DNA from: Canna indica
Taxonomy: Eukaryota; Streptophyta; Magnoliopsida; Zingiberales; Cannaceae
Reading direction: 5' to 3'
Assembly (NCBI GenBank): GCA_034359265.1
Contig: CP136896.1
Location: 14,415,501 to 14,479,500 of the forward strand
Length of the DNA: 64,000 nt
Shown: one piece after another, positions 46,331 through 57,662 of the stretch
Layout: each line of letters starts with the position of its first letter
Numbering within the stretch: position 1 is the first letter of the stretch
Notes under the pieces: generated by a model
Seen by the model: the letters and a program-made list of their open reading frames with translations, nothing else
Databases searched by the model: none
Told to the model about the DNA's origin: nothing
Translations under genes and position numbers: made by a program

Positions 46331-46637
46331 GTAAGTCTCCCCTGCTGCCGTCTCTTCCCTGCGGCCGGCGGAAATCACCCGACCGAAACCCTATTTCTAG
46401 GGTTTCGGCCGGCGGCGGTCGGCCGATGGCCGCCGCCGGACCTTCTGCAGTGGCCGGACATTGTGTCCGGCCACTGTACGCCGGCGCCGGAGGGTGGACT
46501 CCGGCGCCGGAATTTAGTATATATATATATAGTTTATATTATTTTATATTTGTTAATTAATTATTTAATAATTGTTAATTAATTGTTTAGATTAATTGTT
46601 TAATTTGTTAGATTAATTATTAGGGTTTAGATTAATT

Positions 46638-46870
46638 TCGGACGCGCGCCGGAATCGTCCACTTCGGACGCGCGCCGGAATCGTCCACTTCGGACGCGCG
46701 CCGGTATCGTCCACTTCGGACGCGCGCCGGTATCGTCCAATTCGGACTCGCACCGGAATCGTCCACTTCGGACGCGCGCCGGAATCGTCCAATTCGGACT
46801 CACGCCGGAATCGTCCACTTCGGACTCGCGCCGGAATCGTCCAATTCGGACGCGCGCCGAAAGCGTCCAA
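46638..46870. repeat. 26-bp GC-rich tandem repeat, about nine copies
   Basis: The unit CGGACGCGCGCCGGAATCGT plus CCACTT repeats with CACTT/CAATT and CGCG/CTCG variants. It lies in the presumed first intron of the CACTA transcript. Minus-strand open frames through it encode only the repeat. Confidence 0.92.
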
Positions 46871-47064
46871 TATGGACTCGAACTGTCTCGAAACATTTAG
46901 AAAATAATCATCCTCCGACGAGTTGATATGTTTCACGTACGCATCGACGATCGGATATGATTTAGCAAAACCTTAGATCCGTTCGGGAATTATATGTTCG
47001 TGTAAAAGAAGTAGATGATCTTTTATACGACGTACAATTCTTGAATTGTCCCTGATTGGATAAT

Positions 47065-47276
47065 TTGGGAATATAGTTATTTGTACTGCACTTACGTTTT
47101 TATTTTAACTGTTAACTAATTATTCTAAATTTCGGCAACATCTCTCTTGTTCTCCGATACGCGCCCAGATGATATGCGTATTCGGAGAACTGTAGGGAGA
47201 TACTGTCGAAATTTAGAATAATTAGTTAACAGTTAAAATAAAAACGTAAGTGCAGTACGAATAACATAAATCCCGA
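47065..47276. ncRNA. 212-nt near-perfect hairpin in the CACTA leader
   Basis: Left arm 47065-47162 and right arm 47176-47276 pair almost throughout, with a loop of about 13 bases. For example TGCACTTACGTTTTTATTTT faces AAAATAAAAACGTAAGTGCA. It ends about 60 bases before the likely transposase start. If transcribed it could be diced into small RNAs; whether it is an RNA gene, a small inserted MITE or a regulatory structure is not known. Confidence 0.55.
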
Positions 47277-47318
47277 ATGGAATAGGACAATCTCACCTAA
47301 AGACATTAACCAAAGAAA

Positions 47319-50300
47319 TTGTCATTGATTGACAGAATCATGTCGGCTGATCGAAGTTGGATGTATCGACGTCTTAATCGTGGAGCTTTAACGAATGAGT
47401 TTCGATTAGGCGTAACGTACTTCCTAAATTTCGCCTATTCGAATCTGAATTTCGTTAGCATGGATGATCAAATCCGATGTCCGTGCCGCATTTGTTCAAA
47501 TGGACGATTTTTGGATCGGGAGACTGTCACTCTGCATCTATATACCAAAGGATTTGCACCGAGATATTTTCTATGGACTTGTCACGGAGAGTCACGCGAA
47601 GTCGGGACGTCGAGCAATCCTGTCGTTCAGACATATGGTGAATCTTCCTCTGCTGGTGCTTCTTCATCCGGTCAATGTAATCCCTATAGAACTATGATAC
47701 TTGATAGTCTTGGGGGTCAATTCCGCCTGAATGATAATGTTGATCGGCCAGTTCTTCAGACATCAGTCCCACCAGATACTACAGCGGTTGATATCACAGA
47801 AGTAGGGGCTGCGGTAGAGATTGAATTACCGAATAAAGAAGTTGCAGAATTTTACGAGATGTTGAAAGCTGCCGATGAACCTTTGTATGAGAATTGTCCT
47901 AAATACACTAGGTTTTCAGCAATGACACAGCTCTTAAGCATCAAGGCCGATTGTAATATCAGCGGAGTTGCGTATGATCGGATTGCTGGATTGATTAATG
48001 GAATGCTGCCTACTGATAACAAGTTTGAGCCTACTTTTTATAAGACTAAAAAGCTAATGAGAAAATTGGGGCTTGGGTACGAAAAAATACACGCGTGCCA
48101 AAATAACTGCATTTTATATTATAAAGAAAATGTGCAGTTGGATAAATGCCCTGTATGTCAACACCCTCGTTACAAGGAGAAGAAATCGGTCCGACAGAAA
48201 AATATCCCGTTTAAGGTGCTTCGGTATTTTCCACTAACACCGAGGCTTCAAAGGTTATTCATGTCGGAAAAGACAGCCCCCTACATGAGTTGGCATGCAA
48301 GAAGTCGTGATGATACAGTAATGACTCATCCATCTGACAGTGAAGCATGGAAACATTTGGATACATGTTATCCTTCATTTGCTATGGATACTAGAAATAT
48401 CAGATTGGGATTGTGCACAGATGGTTTTAATCCGTTTGGACATTCTGCAACTCCTTATTCAGTTTGGCCAGTGCTGCTGACAGTTTATAATTTGCCACCG
48501 TCAATGTGCATGAAAGATGAATTTATTTATCTTTCGATGATTATTCCGGGTCCTAAGGGTCCGCGAAAAGAAATTGACATATTTCTCAGACCCTTGATAG
48601 ATGAATTGAAAACATTGTGGACTGAGGGAGCTGTCACTTATGATTGTCATCGGAAGCAAAACTTCAATTTAAAGGCCGCGGTCTTGTGGACAATCAATGA
48701 TTTCCCCACGTACGGCATGTTGTCGGGTTGGAGCACTCACGGCCGACTCTCTTGCCCGTATTGTATGGAACACTCTAAATCAATCAGTCTTCAGAACGGA
48801 CAAAAAATCTCATTCTTTGATTGTCATCGTCGATTCCTACCGGTTCATCACCAGTATCGAAGGAATCGTAATAAATTTACTAAGGGCAGAGTCGAAAGAG
48901 ATGGGCCACCACCGATGTTGTCTGGTGAACAAATGTTAGCACGTGTTTCAGCACTTCCAGATATTGTATTCGGTCACAATGAAAGAGTGTCAGGTTTTGG
49001 CCAAACACACAACTGGGTGAAAAAAAGTATCTTTTGGGAATTGCCCTATTGGAGTTCATTATTGATTCGACATAATTTAGATGTCATGCACATTGAAAAA
49101 AATGTGTTTGATAATATTTTCAACACTGTGATGGATATTTCTGGAAAAACTAAAGATAATATCAAAGCCTGACATGATCTGAAAATACTTTGTAAAAGAC
49201 CAGAGTTGGAGTTACAAGAGGTCAACGGACGATATCTGAAACCGAAGGCCCTATATGTGTTAAATAAACAACAGATCAAAGATGTTTGTCAATGGGTAAA
49301 AGAACTCAGATTACCCGATGGATATGCTTCAAACTTATCTCGATGTGTGAACGTCGATGATTGCAAAATATCAGGGATGAAGAGCCATGATTGTCATGTA
49401 TTCATGCAGAGATTACTTCCGATCGCATTTCGAGATCTTCTACCTGATAATATTTGGGGTCCGTTGACTGAATTAAGTATGTTTTTTAGAAGCATCTGTG
49501 CAAATGTCCTTCGAGTCGAAGATATGTCAACACTTGAAAATAATATTGTTGAAATCATATGCAAGCTGGAGCAGTTTTTCCCTCCTGCATTTTTTGACTC
49601 GATGGAGCATCTACCGATACACTTGGCATACGAGGCACGAGTTGGTGGCCCCGTTCAATATCGTTGGATGTACTTATTTGAAAGATACATGAATCGTCTG
49701 AAGAAAAAAGTAAAGAACACCGCAGCTGTTGAAGGATCAATATCTGAATCGTATATCATCCAAGAAATTTCAACATTCTGCTCATTTTACTTTGAATCGA
49801 CAGTACAGACAAGATTTGATCGTCTTCCACGTAACGACGACGGGGGTGTTCGACATTCAGATGGACGTTTAAATATATTTTGTCACTCTGGTCGTGCTTT
49901 TGGTTCTCGTCCATCTCGACACTTAAGCGATGAAGAGTATCATTTGACACACTTGTATGTATTACTCAATTGCCCAGAGATTGAACAATTCATTGAAATA
50001 TTTGACATTGAGATGGTGCAAAAATACTCTATTCACAACGATCAAGAATTGGAGACATTACGGAATCGTGATTTCCCTTCTTGGATTCAGACTTACAGCA
50101 AAGATCACAGAGCTGAAATAGATGAAAAAATATTTGAGTTTGTTAGTGGACCGTCGCGACTTGTGTCGTGCTATAGCGGATATTTTGTTAACGGGTATAA
50201 ATTTCACACGGTTGAATATTCATCTACAAAAAAGACGATGAATGCTGGGGTCTGCGTGAAAGGGACAACCTATGTTGAATGTGATATGGATTTCTATGGA

Positions 50301-50810
50301 CTAGTGGAAGAAGTGATAGAGTTGCACTACTTCGGCTTGAAATCAGTGTTCCTATTTAGATGTCATTGGTTCGATACAACAGAAAGGGGCATGAAAGTTC
50401 ATCAAAAATACAAACTTGTTGAGGTTAATTACAAATCGAAATTGGCAGCAAATGAGCCATTTATATTGGCATCACAAGCCGAACAAGTATATTACGCGAA
50501 GTATCCAGCTCGAAATAAAGATAGAGCAGATTGGCGTGTAGTCTGTAAGACAAAAGGTAGAGGAAAAATTGATCCGATAGTAGGAGAAAATGATCCTCCT
50601 GGTTTCTATCAAGAAGATGATCTTCCTGCTGTGGATCGTATTATTCCAATACTCGAGGATGCAGACACAACGTCAATTCAATTAGAAGTTGAATATGCTG
50701 ATGATGACGATCATGAAATTGAGGAAGCTGGAGATGAAGAAGATGACGAAGAGGAAGAAGAGGAAGAAGAAGAAGAATTCGAAGACTATTATTCAGATGA
50801 TGAGGAATAA
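47319..50810 (+). pseudogene. CACTA transposase (TNP2/TNPD-like) with one in-frame stop
   Basis: TNPD-type proteins cut and join CACTA ends. The frame begins with a transposase-associated domain (SWMYRRLNRGALTNEF, CPCRICSNG) and continues with the TNP2 core. That core includes LGLCTDGFNPFG near 48410-48445, CPYCMEHSKS near 48750, and LDVMHIEKNVFDNI near 49076-49117. After a TGA at 49170-49172 the same frame continues for 545 codons. This second part holds KSHDCHVFMQRLLPIAFRDL and HLPIHLAYEARVGGPVQYRW (DUF4218-type), the DUF4216-like region near 50250-50410, and an acidic Glu/Asp tail. Start 47319 or 47340; the latter lies closer to the conserved part. Apart from the stop it looks intact, so the copy may be recently disabled. 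Confidence 0.92.
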
Positions 50811-50887
50811 TTGTAAAGTATATATATTTTATTAAATATATCTCTACTATTTATACAATAATCTGATTATATGTCTGTTCGACAGAT

Positions 50888-52429
50888 ATGTCTGGTCGTG
50901 GTTATCGACGCAGGAGAGTTTCGGAGTCTCCGATCGGTGAGACTCCAGCACTTACTCATGCTGCTGATCCTCCTGTTGCTGATCCTCATGAGGATGATAC
51001 TGCCGATGCTAGTACATCCAGACGCAGGCGGCCACGCGGGCCGAACAGGTGGCAGCCTCCACCAGCCACAGAGTCACGTAGATTGATCAGCGTGATTGGG
51101 GAGCGGTAATATATCATGAATTATGAATCATTACAAATTCATTATATCATAATATAATATTAAAATTTATTTTTGTTGTGCAGGTTCGAGCAAGAAGAAG
51201 TGTCGAGGAGCATTTCTTCTACTATTCGACGATACATGCACGGGGCATGGCCTACGTGGTCTCACGTGCCTAGCGAGCACGTCGACATGTTATGGCGCGA
51301 GTTTGAGGCACGTATTATTTTTTTTTTTACATGCATGATGATATATTAAGAATTGGTACTGATATTATTATTTTGCAGGCTCGCTATACATGGGCCGAGG
51401 ACCAGAGGTCCTTCATTTACGCTGCCTGGGAGTCTATTTCCCGGGCAAGGTACAACGGGCAGCTGGGGCAGGCTCGGTCCCGAGCGATGGCCCGAGCTGG
51501 GACCACTAACATCGCGGATACTCGGGGATACGGCCCCAGTTGGATTACTCCGGATATATGGGACCAGCTCGTGGGGATATGGTCGACGGATCGATGGCAG
51601 GAGGTTTCTCAGAATGCGGCTAGAAATCGCATGTCGGGGGGAGCAGCGCGTCACACCGGCGGCTCTGTTGCATTTGCAGTGCACGCAAACCGTATTGTAA
51701 GTATATCGTTTAATTATATATTTTATTTGTTATTATGTGTACTAATTAATGTATTTGTTTTGTAAATGTAGACGACGGTGTCGGATGACGGGACTGTCCA
51801 GCGACCCTCCCCGATGGCGGTGTTTGAGCGGACTCACCGTCGAGCACATGGGACGGGGGAGTACATCGACAACCGCGCTGCATACATTGTGGTAATTATA
51901 TATTTGTTTAAATTATTCATTATATATTTATAATTTAAGTTTTATGATAAATATTAAACAAAAAATCAAACTCGAGTAGGAGACGTACAGCCGGACGGTG
52001 GTGCAGCGCGGGGGTACCCCCGAGGATTTTGACGCAGCATCGTGGGTCGAGGCCGCAGGTGGCTGGGACCATGGCCGCGTATATGGCTTCGCAGATAGTG
52101 GTCATGCGCGAGCCGTACTAGGGCCACTTGGGGCACCGACCCCTCCGGTCGCTGGTGAGCGGCCGTCCACCTCTAGATCCAGTTATGATCATAGTAGCAG
52201 AATAAGGACTCTAGAGGAGACGGTCGCGCGTCAGACTGAGATGATGGAGCGTCAGAGTCAGACGATGACGAATATAGAAGCTATGCTACGCAACTTGTCG
52301 GGTCATCCCGAAGCAGGCATCTCTTCGGCATCATCTAATCCATCATCCTCGAGTCAGTCCACGCCGGTGTACACTCAAGCACTCCAGACCCCGCCATATG
52401 ATCCAAGCCATCCTCCATCGTCATCGTGA
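50888..52429 (+). CDS. TNPA-like protein (Ptta/En/Spm family), five predicted exons
   Basis: Family proteins bind subterminal repeats of CACTA elements and assist transposase. I predict exons 50888-51105, 51184-51307, 51379-51696, 51772-51891 and 51980-52429, giving about 409 residues. The head is Arg-rich. Exon 2 has HGAWPTWSHVPSEHVDMLWR, exon 3 the family core (WITPDIWDQLVGIWSTDRW, NRMSGGAARHTGGSVAFAVH), and exon 4 FERTHRRAHGTGEYIDNRAA. Exon 5 holds a coiled-coil-like stretch, TLEETVARQTEMMERQSQTM, and a Ser/Pro tail. Intron 2 keeps frame only with a GC donor (GAG/GCACGT). No stop interrupts the model. A partial reverse copy lies at 59734-60508. Confidence 0.85.
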
Positions 52430-52749
52430 GATTTTGTTTATATTGACTTTGTTACTCAGATATTGAACTTGTTTAATTTATATTGACTATGTTATTGAGA
52501 TGTTGATACTTCAATTTTACATTTGAATTGTGTTTATACTATCGTGGATAATTATGAATATAAGTATAATTGTTTTGATGTATATATGTTGGTGTGTTTG
52601 TGATGTGTGAATGAATGTGTATGAGGTGTTTGTGATGTGTGAATGAATGTGTGTATGAGGGTATGGGTGTGTGAGTTATGTATCAGATAAATGTATCAAT
52701 GTATCAATGGAAATTTGAAATTTTCAAATTTTCTGGTTGCAGGCATAGG

Positions 52750-53145
52750 TCATCAGCAACGGCTTTCCCACGGGCGTCCGTGGGAAAGCCGTTGCTAAAA
52801 GTGTATCGAGAGCCGTTGCTGATGACCTACAGCAACGGCTTAGCGACGGAGTTTTACTAACGGTCTTGCTACGGACTCAGCGGCCGTTGCTATTAATGGT
52901 ATCAGCAACGGCTCCGGGTCTGTGGCAAAACCGTTGCTGATAATATTTTTAGCGACGGCCCAGCGGCCGTTGCTGATAATGTTTTGAGCGACGGCCCGAG
53001 CGGCCGTTGCTGATCCGTTGCTAAGTCATCAGCAAAGCGACTTTCTGTCACGGCGCTATTGCAACGGCTCAGCCGTTGCTGATGCTCGTCAGCAACGGCT
53101 CCGCAACGGCATCAGCCGTTGCTGATGACCATTTTTCTAGTAGTA
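52750..53145. repeat. CACTA right terminal inverted repeat and subterminal GCAACGGC repeats
   Basis: Inverted and direct GCAACGGC/GCCGTTGC motifs fill this end, finishing GATGACCATTTTTCTAGTAG. The reverse complement matches 59015-59420 closely, which shows that the second CACTA copy is the same family. Confidence 0.9.
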
Positions 53146-53148
53146 TAA

Positions 53149-54110
53149 TCAACCACCACTCAAATGGAATCATTTCCCTTCCTCAATCTCGGTAAACCCG
53201 TTACAAAATCCATGATAATCTTTTCTCATTTCCACTTTGGCACCTCCAGTTCTGCAACAGCCCTGCAGGCTTCAAGTGTTCGGCCTTAACCTATTGGATT
53301 GCTACTTCCCTTTTCATTCCTTTCCACCAATAATGCTACCTAAGGTCGTGGTACATTTTTGTGGCTCCTGGATTCATAGTGTAGGTGGTGCCGTGTGCCA
53401 TCTCAAGTACTTGCCTGCCGGACCTCTGTCATATCCAACACAACAATCCCGTCTCTGAATCTCAAGACACCCTCGGTATCAACCTTGAACCTATCATCAA
53501 TATCTCCTCTCTCTGCCAAATCCCTGTTCAAGGCACAAAAAAATCCTCTCCCTAGGCTGTACGAAGCATGTCGATCAAAGTCGACTGAACGCGAAGATGC
53601 ACTACCATACTACCAGAGTCAAACATAGATAATACTGCCTCGTCACTCAAACATCCAGCGAGCTATCTCACTAAAGGCCTCCTATCCATAGTCGAATGTG
53701 CTAGACTGTCCATTGATTTCCTGCTTAAGGCGTCTGCCATAACGTTCGCCTTTCCTGGATGGTATAGTATGGTGCAGTCATAATTCTTCAACAACTCTAG
53801 CCATTTCCTCTAACTCAAGTTCAAATCTTTCTGGGTGAGCAAAAATTGGAAGCTATTGTAATCCGTGTAAATCTCATAGGCCTCCCCATACAAATAGTGG
53901 TGCCATAGATTCAGTGCAAAAATTAAGGTCACCAACTCCAAATCATGGACGCATAAGCAATCACCCTGCTGTGCTGCATTAAAACACATCCCAAACCAAC
54001 TCGTGAAACATCACAGTAAACCACGAACCCCCCAGATCCTAACGGCAAAGCCAGAACTAACACCGACATCAATCAATCCTTGAGCTTTTGAAAGCTCTCA
54101 TCGCACTTGT
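53149..54110 (-). pseudogene. Gypsy integrase zinc domain and RNase H tail (minus strand)
   Basis: Reading leftward from 54110, the RNase H end gives [20 protein letters not shown] near 53700-53760. The integrase zinc domain follows with TMNPGATKMYHDLR and HYWWKGM near 53300-53370; the first conserved His is replaced by Asn (MNPGA for MHPGA). The region then runs to WWLI at the CACTA insertion point. Several stops and frameshifts are present. It rejoins the integrase core at 45863 once the CACTA element is removed. Confidence 0.78.
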
Positions 54111-54852
54111 CATCCTAGACAAATTTCACTTTCTTCTGAGTCAATCGAGTAAGATGCTCACAGTGCTTAACTTCGCTCTTAGAATACACGAGGATGTCAT
54201 CAATGAACACGATAACAAATCTGTCCAAGAATTCCTTGAACACTTGGTTCATTAGATCCATAAAAGCTGCCGGTGCATTAGTCAACACGAAGTACATGAC
54301 CAAAAACTCATAATGGCCATATCTAGTCCTGAAGGCTGTCTTCTGCACGTCTTGATCCCGGATCCTCAACTGGTGATACCCTGATCTCAGGTCGATCTTA
54401 GAGAACCACTGTGCCCCCTGCAACTAATAAAAGAGGTCATCGATCCTCGGAAGTCGATAACGGTTCTTGATCATCACCTTATTCAACTGCCTGTAGTCTA
54501 TGCACATGCACATGGACCCATCTTTCTTTTTGACAAACAACACCGGTGCTCTCCATGGAGACACGCTAGGGCGAATAAAGCACAGGTCCATCAACTCCTA
54601 CAACTGAACTTTCATCTCTCTCGGTTCAGATGGTGCCATCCGATAAGGGGGAATAGAAATTGGTTTTACCCCCGACTGTAAGTCAATGCAAAATTCAATC
54701 TCCCGCACAGAAGACAACCCAGGAAGCTCATCGGGAAACACATATGTGAATGCACCGACTACCGGTGTCTCTCCCAACTTGCTGACCGCTCCCTCAGCCT
54801 CCCCAGCCACGGACACCAAAGCCAGGTATGACTGGCAACCACAAACAAGCAA
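54111..54852 (-). pseudogene. Gypsy reverse transcriptase (minus strand, few breaks)
   Basis: The linker before RT shows VFPDELPGLSSVREIEFCID near 54740 and PPYRMAPSEPREMK near 54615. RT blocks follow: [20 protein letters not shown] near 54555 and [15 protein letters not shown] near 54480. In the frame at 54115-54423 come [31 protein letters not shown] and the active-site [13 protein letters not shown] is an accepted variant of the YxDD box, so the catalytic Asp pair is kept. Stops at about 54425 and 54597 separate the pieces. Confidence 0.85.
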
Positions 54853-54891
54853 TTTTTGGGTTTTGAGGGCTGAGATAACCCCAAAAGAGTC

Positions 54892-55390
54892 TCATCTTCC
54901 TTCACCCTGAAAGATAAACGAAGACAGCTCAAACTTATTAAAGGTAATAGCTTTCACCCTGCAATCCAACGACGCATAATGAACAGATAACCAGTCCATG
55001 CCTAAGATCACATCCAACTCAAGCGTCGGCAGAAGTACCAATTTTGCTTTTAGGGCATGCCCACAGACACACTTCACAGCCCTGAAAGACCGTCTCCACA
55101 AAAATAGTATGCCCCGTAGGCGTTGATACAACTAAGCATGCCATAAGAAAATTCTTTTTCCTTCTCATCCTTTATGCAAATTTATCAGAAATAAAGGAGC
55201 GTGTAGCACTCGAATTAAACAATACAAATGCTGGTAAGGAACAAACTGTAAGAATACTTGTCACCACAGCCTTTGACGCCTCCGCGTCCTCCCGAGTCAT
55301 AGTGAACACACGTGCAAGAGCTCTCCTAGATCCACCCACACGCTGCTGCCCTGTCTCATGTTGCTGACACCTCTGAGCTAAAGATACCAC
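54892..55390 (-). pseudogene. Gypsy protease (minus strand, active-site change)
   Basis: The frame at 55172-55390 ends VLFNSSATRSFISDKFA, where plant gypsy proteases have LFDSGATHSF. The catalytic Asp is Asn and Gly is Ser, so the enzyme would be inactive. The second part, 54892-55131, holds the family strand LPTLELDVILGMDWLSVHYA and LDCRVKAITF. A frame change lies between them near 55150. Confidence 0.82.
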
Positions 55391-56037
55391 TGATATTGAT
55401 CGATGCCTTTTCCTTTGGACTGCGCTACACTCTGACTACCCCCAGTCGAACCGTCCCTCTTTAAGTGCGCCGGCTGGCCGCACCCAAAACAAGCATTCTT
55501 ATGGCCAAAACATATCCTTGTGTGCCACCTCCCTCATTTCTCACACAACGGTATCTCAGTCCTCCACTATGACTCTCACACTACTACTCTCTGGGTAGTC
55601 CCTAGGCCTACATCTGAGTGGCCCTGAAACTGCTCTGCTCGCGGCCCTACGGACGAACTGCCCCTGCGGCAACACCCTCATAATGAGTATGTTGCTCTCT
55701 TGGTCAATGAGGTCTAAATTTCTTCTCTACTGGCCCATCCTGCCTATCAGTCAGTACCATCGCCTCCTTCTGCAAGGCCTCATCCACTACCTGAGCAAAG
55801 GTGGTGTCCTCTACATAGTGAATCAACATGCCAATCTGGACCCTTAATCCCTCCCTCAACAAATCGCCTGACCTTGTTTGTCTAAGTCGCTACGAGCAAG
55901 GGATGGTATCGGGATAGTCAGGTGAACTCCATCTCGTACTTTGATATTGTAATGCTACCCGTCTGAGCTGCTCGAACTCCTTTACTCGCTTCTCATGGAC
56001 ACTCTGCGGTAAGTATCGCTACACAATAGCATCTCTA
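55391..56037 (-). pseudogene. Gypsy gag, 3' part (minus strand), cut by the copia LTR
   Basis: Frame pieces GLRVQIGMLIHYVEDTTFAQ and VVDEALQKEAMVLT near 55790-55850 match the capsid of the gypsy copies at 7473 and 13190. A degraded Cys-rich knuckle region lies near 55440-55540. The copia LTR starts at 56038, so the N-terminal gag part would lie right of 64000. Stops are frequent. Confidence 0.75.
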
Positions 56038-57595
56038 TGTTGGCTTTAGGTTTTCAACCTTGGTCTTAATCTCTTAATCTCTTAATCTCGGTTTTGATGA
56101 TAACAAATATGTAACTAATATTTCGTCGAGAAATCTTTCAGGTTCCATATCGATCAGCGTTCGATGTCCTCGATCGAAAAAATTGGAAGAAATCGAAAAA
56201 TCGGAAGGACATTGATCATCGCGCTCGGGTTCGTCGTGGAAAATTCTCGAAGATTGACGTGTGCACCAATGTTGCATTGGACGAGTCCAAAGATCAAATG
56301 AAAAGCTCTCCAAGTTGATGCTCGTTGAAAGTCGGAACTCGAAAACAAAGCGTGGAAGACAAAGGTTGAAGAAATCAAACTCAGCCTAGGTTCGGTCGAT
56401 CGGGCGGTCGACCGAATAGGGTAAGAAATTGGCTGTAGCCAATTCGATCGACCGGTCGGTTGATCGAACACTGCCAAAAACTGGCAGTGGCTACTTCGGT
56501 CGACCGACAGAGGCTGAAAATTGGCAATAAGCTTGTCGGTCGACCAATCGGTCGATCGAACTGAGGATAGTCGAAGATGCAACTCGCGTCGGTTGACCGA
56601 CTGGTCGACCGAATGGCAGATCCAGTGTTTTGCGTCTGGCGGTCGACCTGTCGATCGACCGCACAGAGAGAAGAAGCGTCGGTCGCTTTGAGCGATTGAT
56701 CGATCAGTCGACCGACCAATCGACCGATCAGTCGACCGACCAATCGACCGAGCGTCTGCAAAAGAAAGCTTTCTATCCATTGAGCTGTCGTTTCTTTGAG
56801 AGGGTATAAATATATCTCATCTAACTCTTTTAACTTCTCTCACAGATTTAATTGAGTAATTTAGAAGTGATTTGAGCCTTCCAAAGATCGATTAAGATCG
56901 ATTGCAGTGCGCTTTGCTCTTCCGTCGAGTTCTTCTTCAAAGCGCCAACTGCTCCTTAACTCGGGTTTCAATTCGAGCTCTACAACTGTATGAATTGGAG
57001 GTTCTGGAGGATTGAAAAGAGCATTTAATCTTGGTTTTATTTCTAAGCTCTTTTCATTGTAATTTTTATTTGTTATTTGAACTATTTTTCTTTGATTTGG
57101 GTTTGTACGAAGACTGGGTGTTACGTCTTCTTGTGTGAAAATGGTTACCTTATTGTGAAGGTGTAAAGCCCCTTGTGTAAACTTAGTTTTTACTAGGATT
57201 ATTTTAGTTGTCCCTTAGGGTTGAGGTGGAAGAGTGCTCTTGGTAAGAAGACAGAGGCTTCCGGGTGTGGAAGTGCCTTAGGTCGAGAGTGTGACTCTTC
57301 GAGTCAAAGTCCTCTGTGTAAGGGAAACCGAATTAATCTAGTAAACCTAGTTTGGAAATCCTAAGCGGGGTGCTTAGGTAGTGGAGTAGGCATTGGGGCC
57401 GAACCACTATAAATTCTCGTGTTTGCATTGATTTACTAATTGTTTTAATTGCTTAATTATCTATCGCTTCCGCATCAAATTATTCAATTATAAATTGCCT
57501 AAACGATCTAAGAAAATGATTAAAATAAAATTTAGGAAAATCAAATTAGTAAACACACTATTCACCCCCCCTCTAGTGTTGTCATTTCGCTAACA
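56038..57595 (+). repeat. Copia LTR A
   Basis: Starts TGTTGGCTTTAGG and ends TTTCGCTAACA, two bases before the primer site. A TATAAATATA promoter element lies near 56805, just after the palindromic repeat array. It matches the minus-strand LTR at 17595-18908 and LTR B at 60535. Confidence 0.9.
56395..56760. repeat. Palindromic TCGGTCGACCGA / GGTCGATCG array in LTR A
   Basis: More than fifteen GGTCGACCG, GGTCGATCG or CGATCGAC palindromes lie just upstream of the TATA box. Spacing is irregular, with tandem CGACCAATCGACCGATCAGT units near 56700-56750. Confidence 0.9.
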
Positions 57596-57597
57596 TT

Positions 57598-57609
57598 TGG
57601 TATTAGAGC
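57598..57609 (+). other. Copia primer-binding site A
   Basis: TGGTATTAGAGC, one base from the plant initiator-Met tRNA complement. Confidence 0.85.
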
Positions 57610-57662
57610 GGGTCGTAGATTATAATTTCACCATCCCTTCTACAATTTGTCTCGATCTTGAA

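Larger units (their letters stand above)
45867..53145 (+). mobile_element. CACTA (En/Spm) transposon, 7.3 kb, nearly complete
   Basis: Starts CACTACTAGAAA and ends TTTCTAGTAGTA, the last base being A where a perfect inverted repeat would have G. TAA flanks both ends (45864-45866 and 53146-53148), the 3-bp duplication of this superfamily. Removing it and one TAA restores continuous gypsy integrase text. Both ends carry dense GCAACGGC repeats, as in En/Spm subterminal regions. Inside are a transposase frame (47319-50810) and a TNPA-like gene (50888-52429), both plus strand. Confidence 0.95.
44380..56037 (-). mobile_element. Ty3/gypsy element, minus strand, split by CACTA and copia insertions
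   Basis: From right to left (minus strand) come gag, protease, reverse transcriptase, RNase H, integrase and the end of an LTR. A CACTA element interrupts integrase, and a copia LTR begins inside gag at 56038. The missing gag start and 5' LTR would lie beyond the window. Protein motifs resemble the plus-strand gypsy at 4753, so both are probably the same broad chromovirus-like clade. Confidence 0.88.

Noticed and set aside
46613..46936. Minus-strand frames with repeated WTIPARVRSGRFR-like units
   Set aside because: They come from the 26-bp GC-rich tandem repeat in the CACTA leader, so they are not a repeat protein gene.
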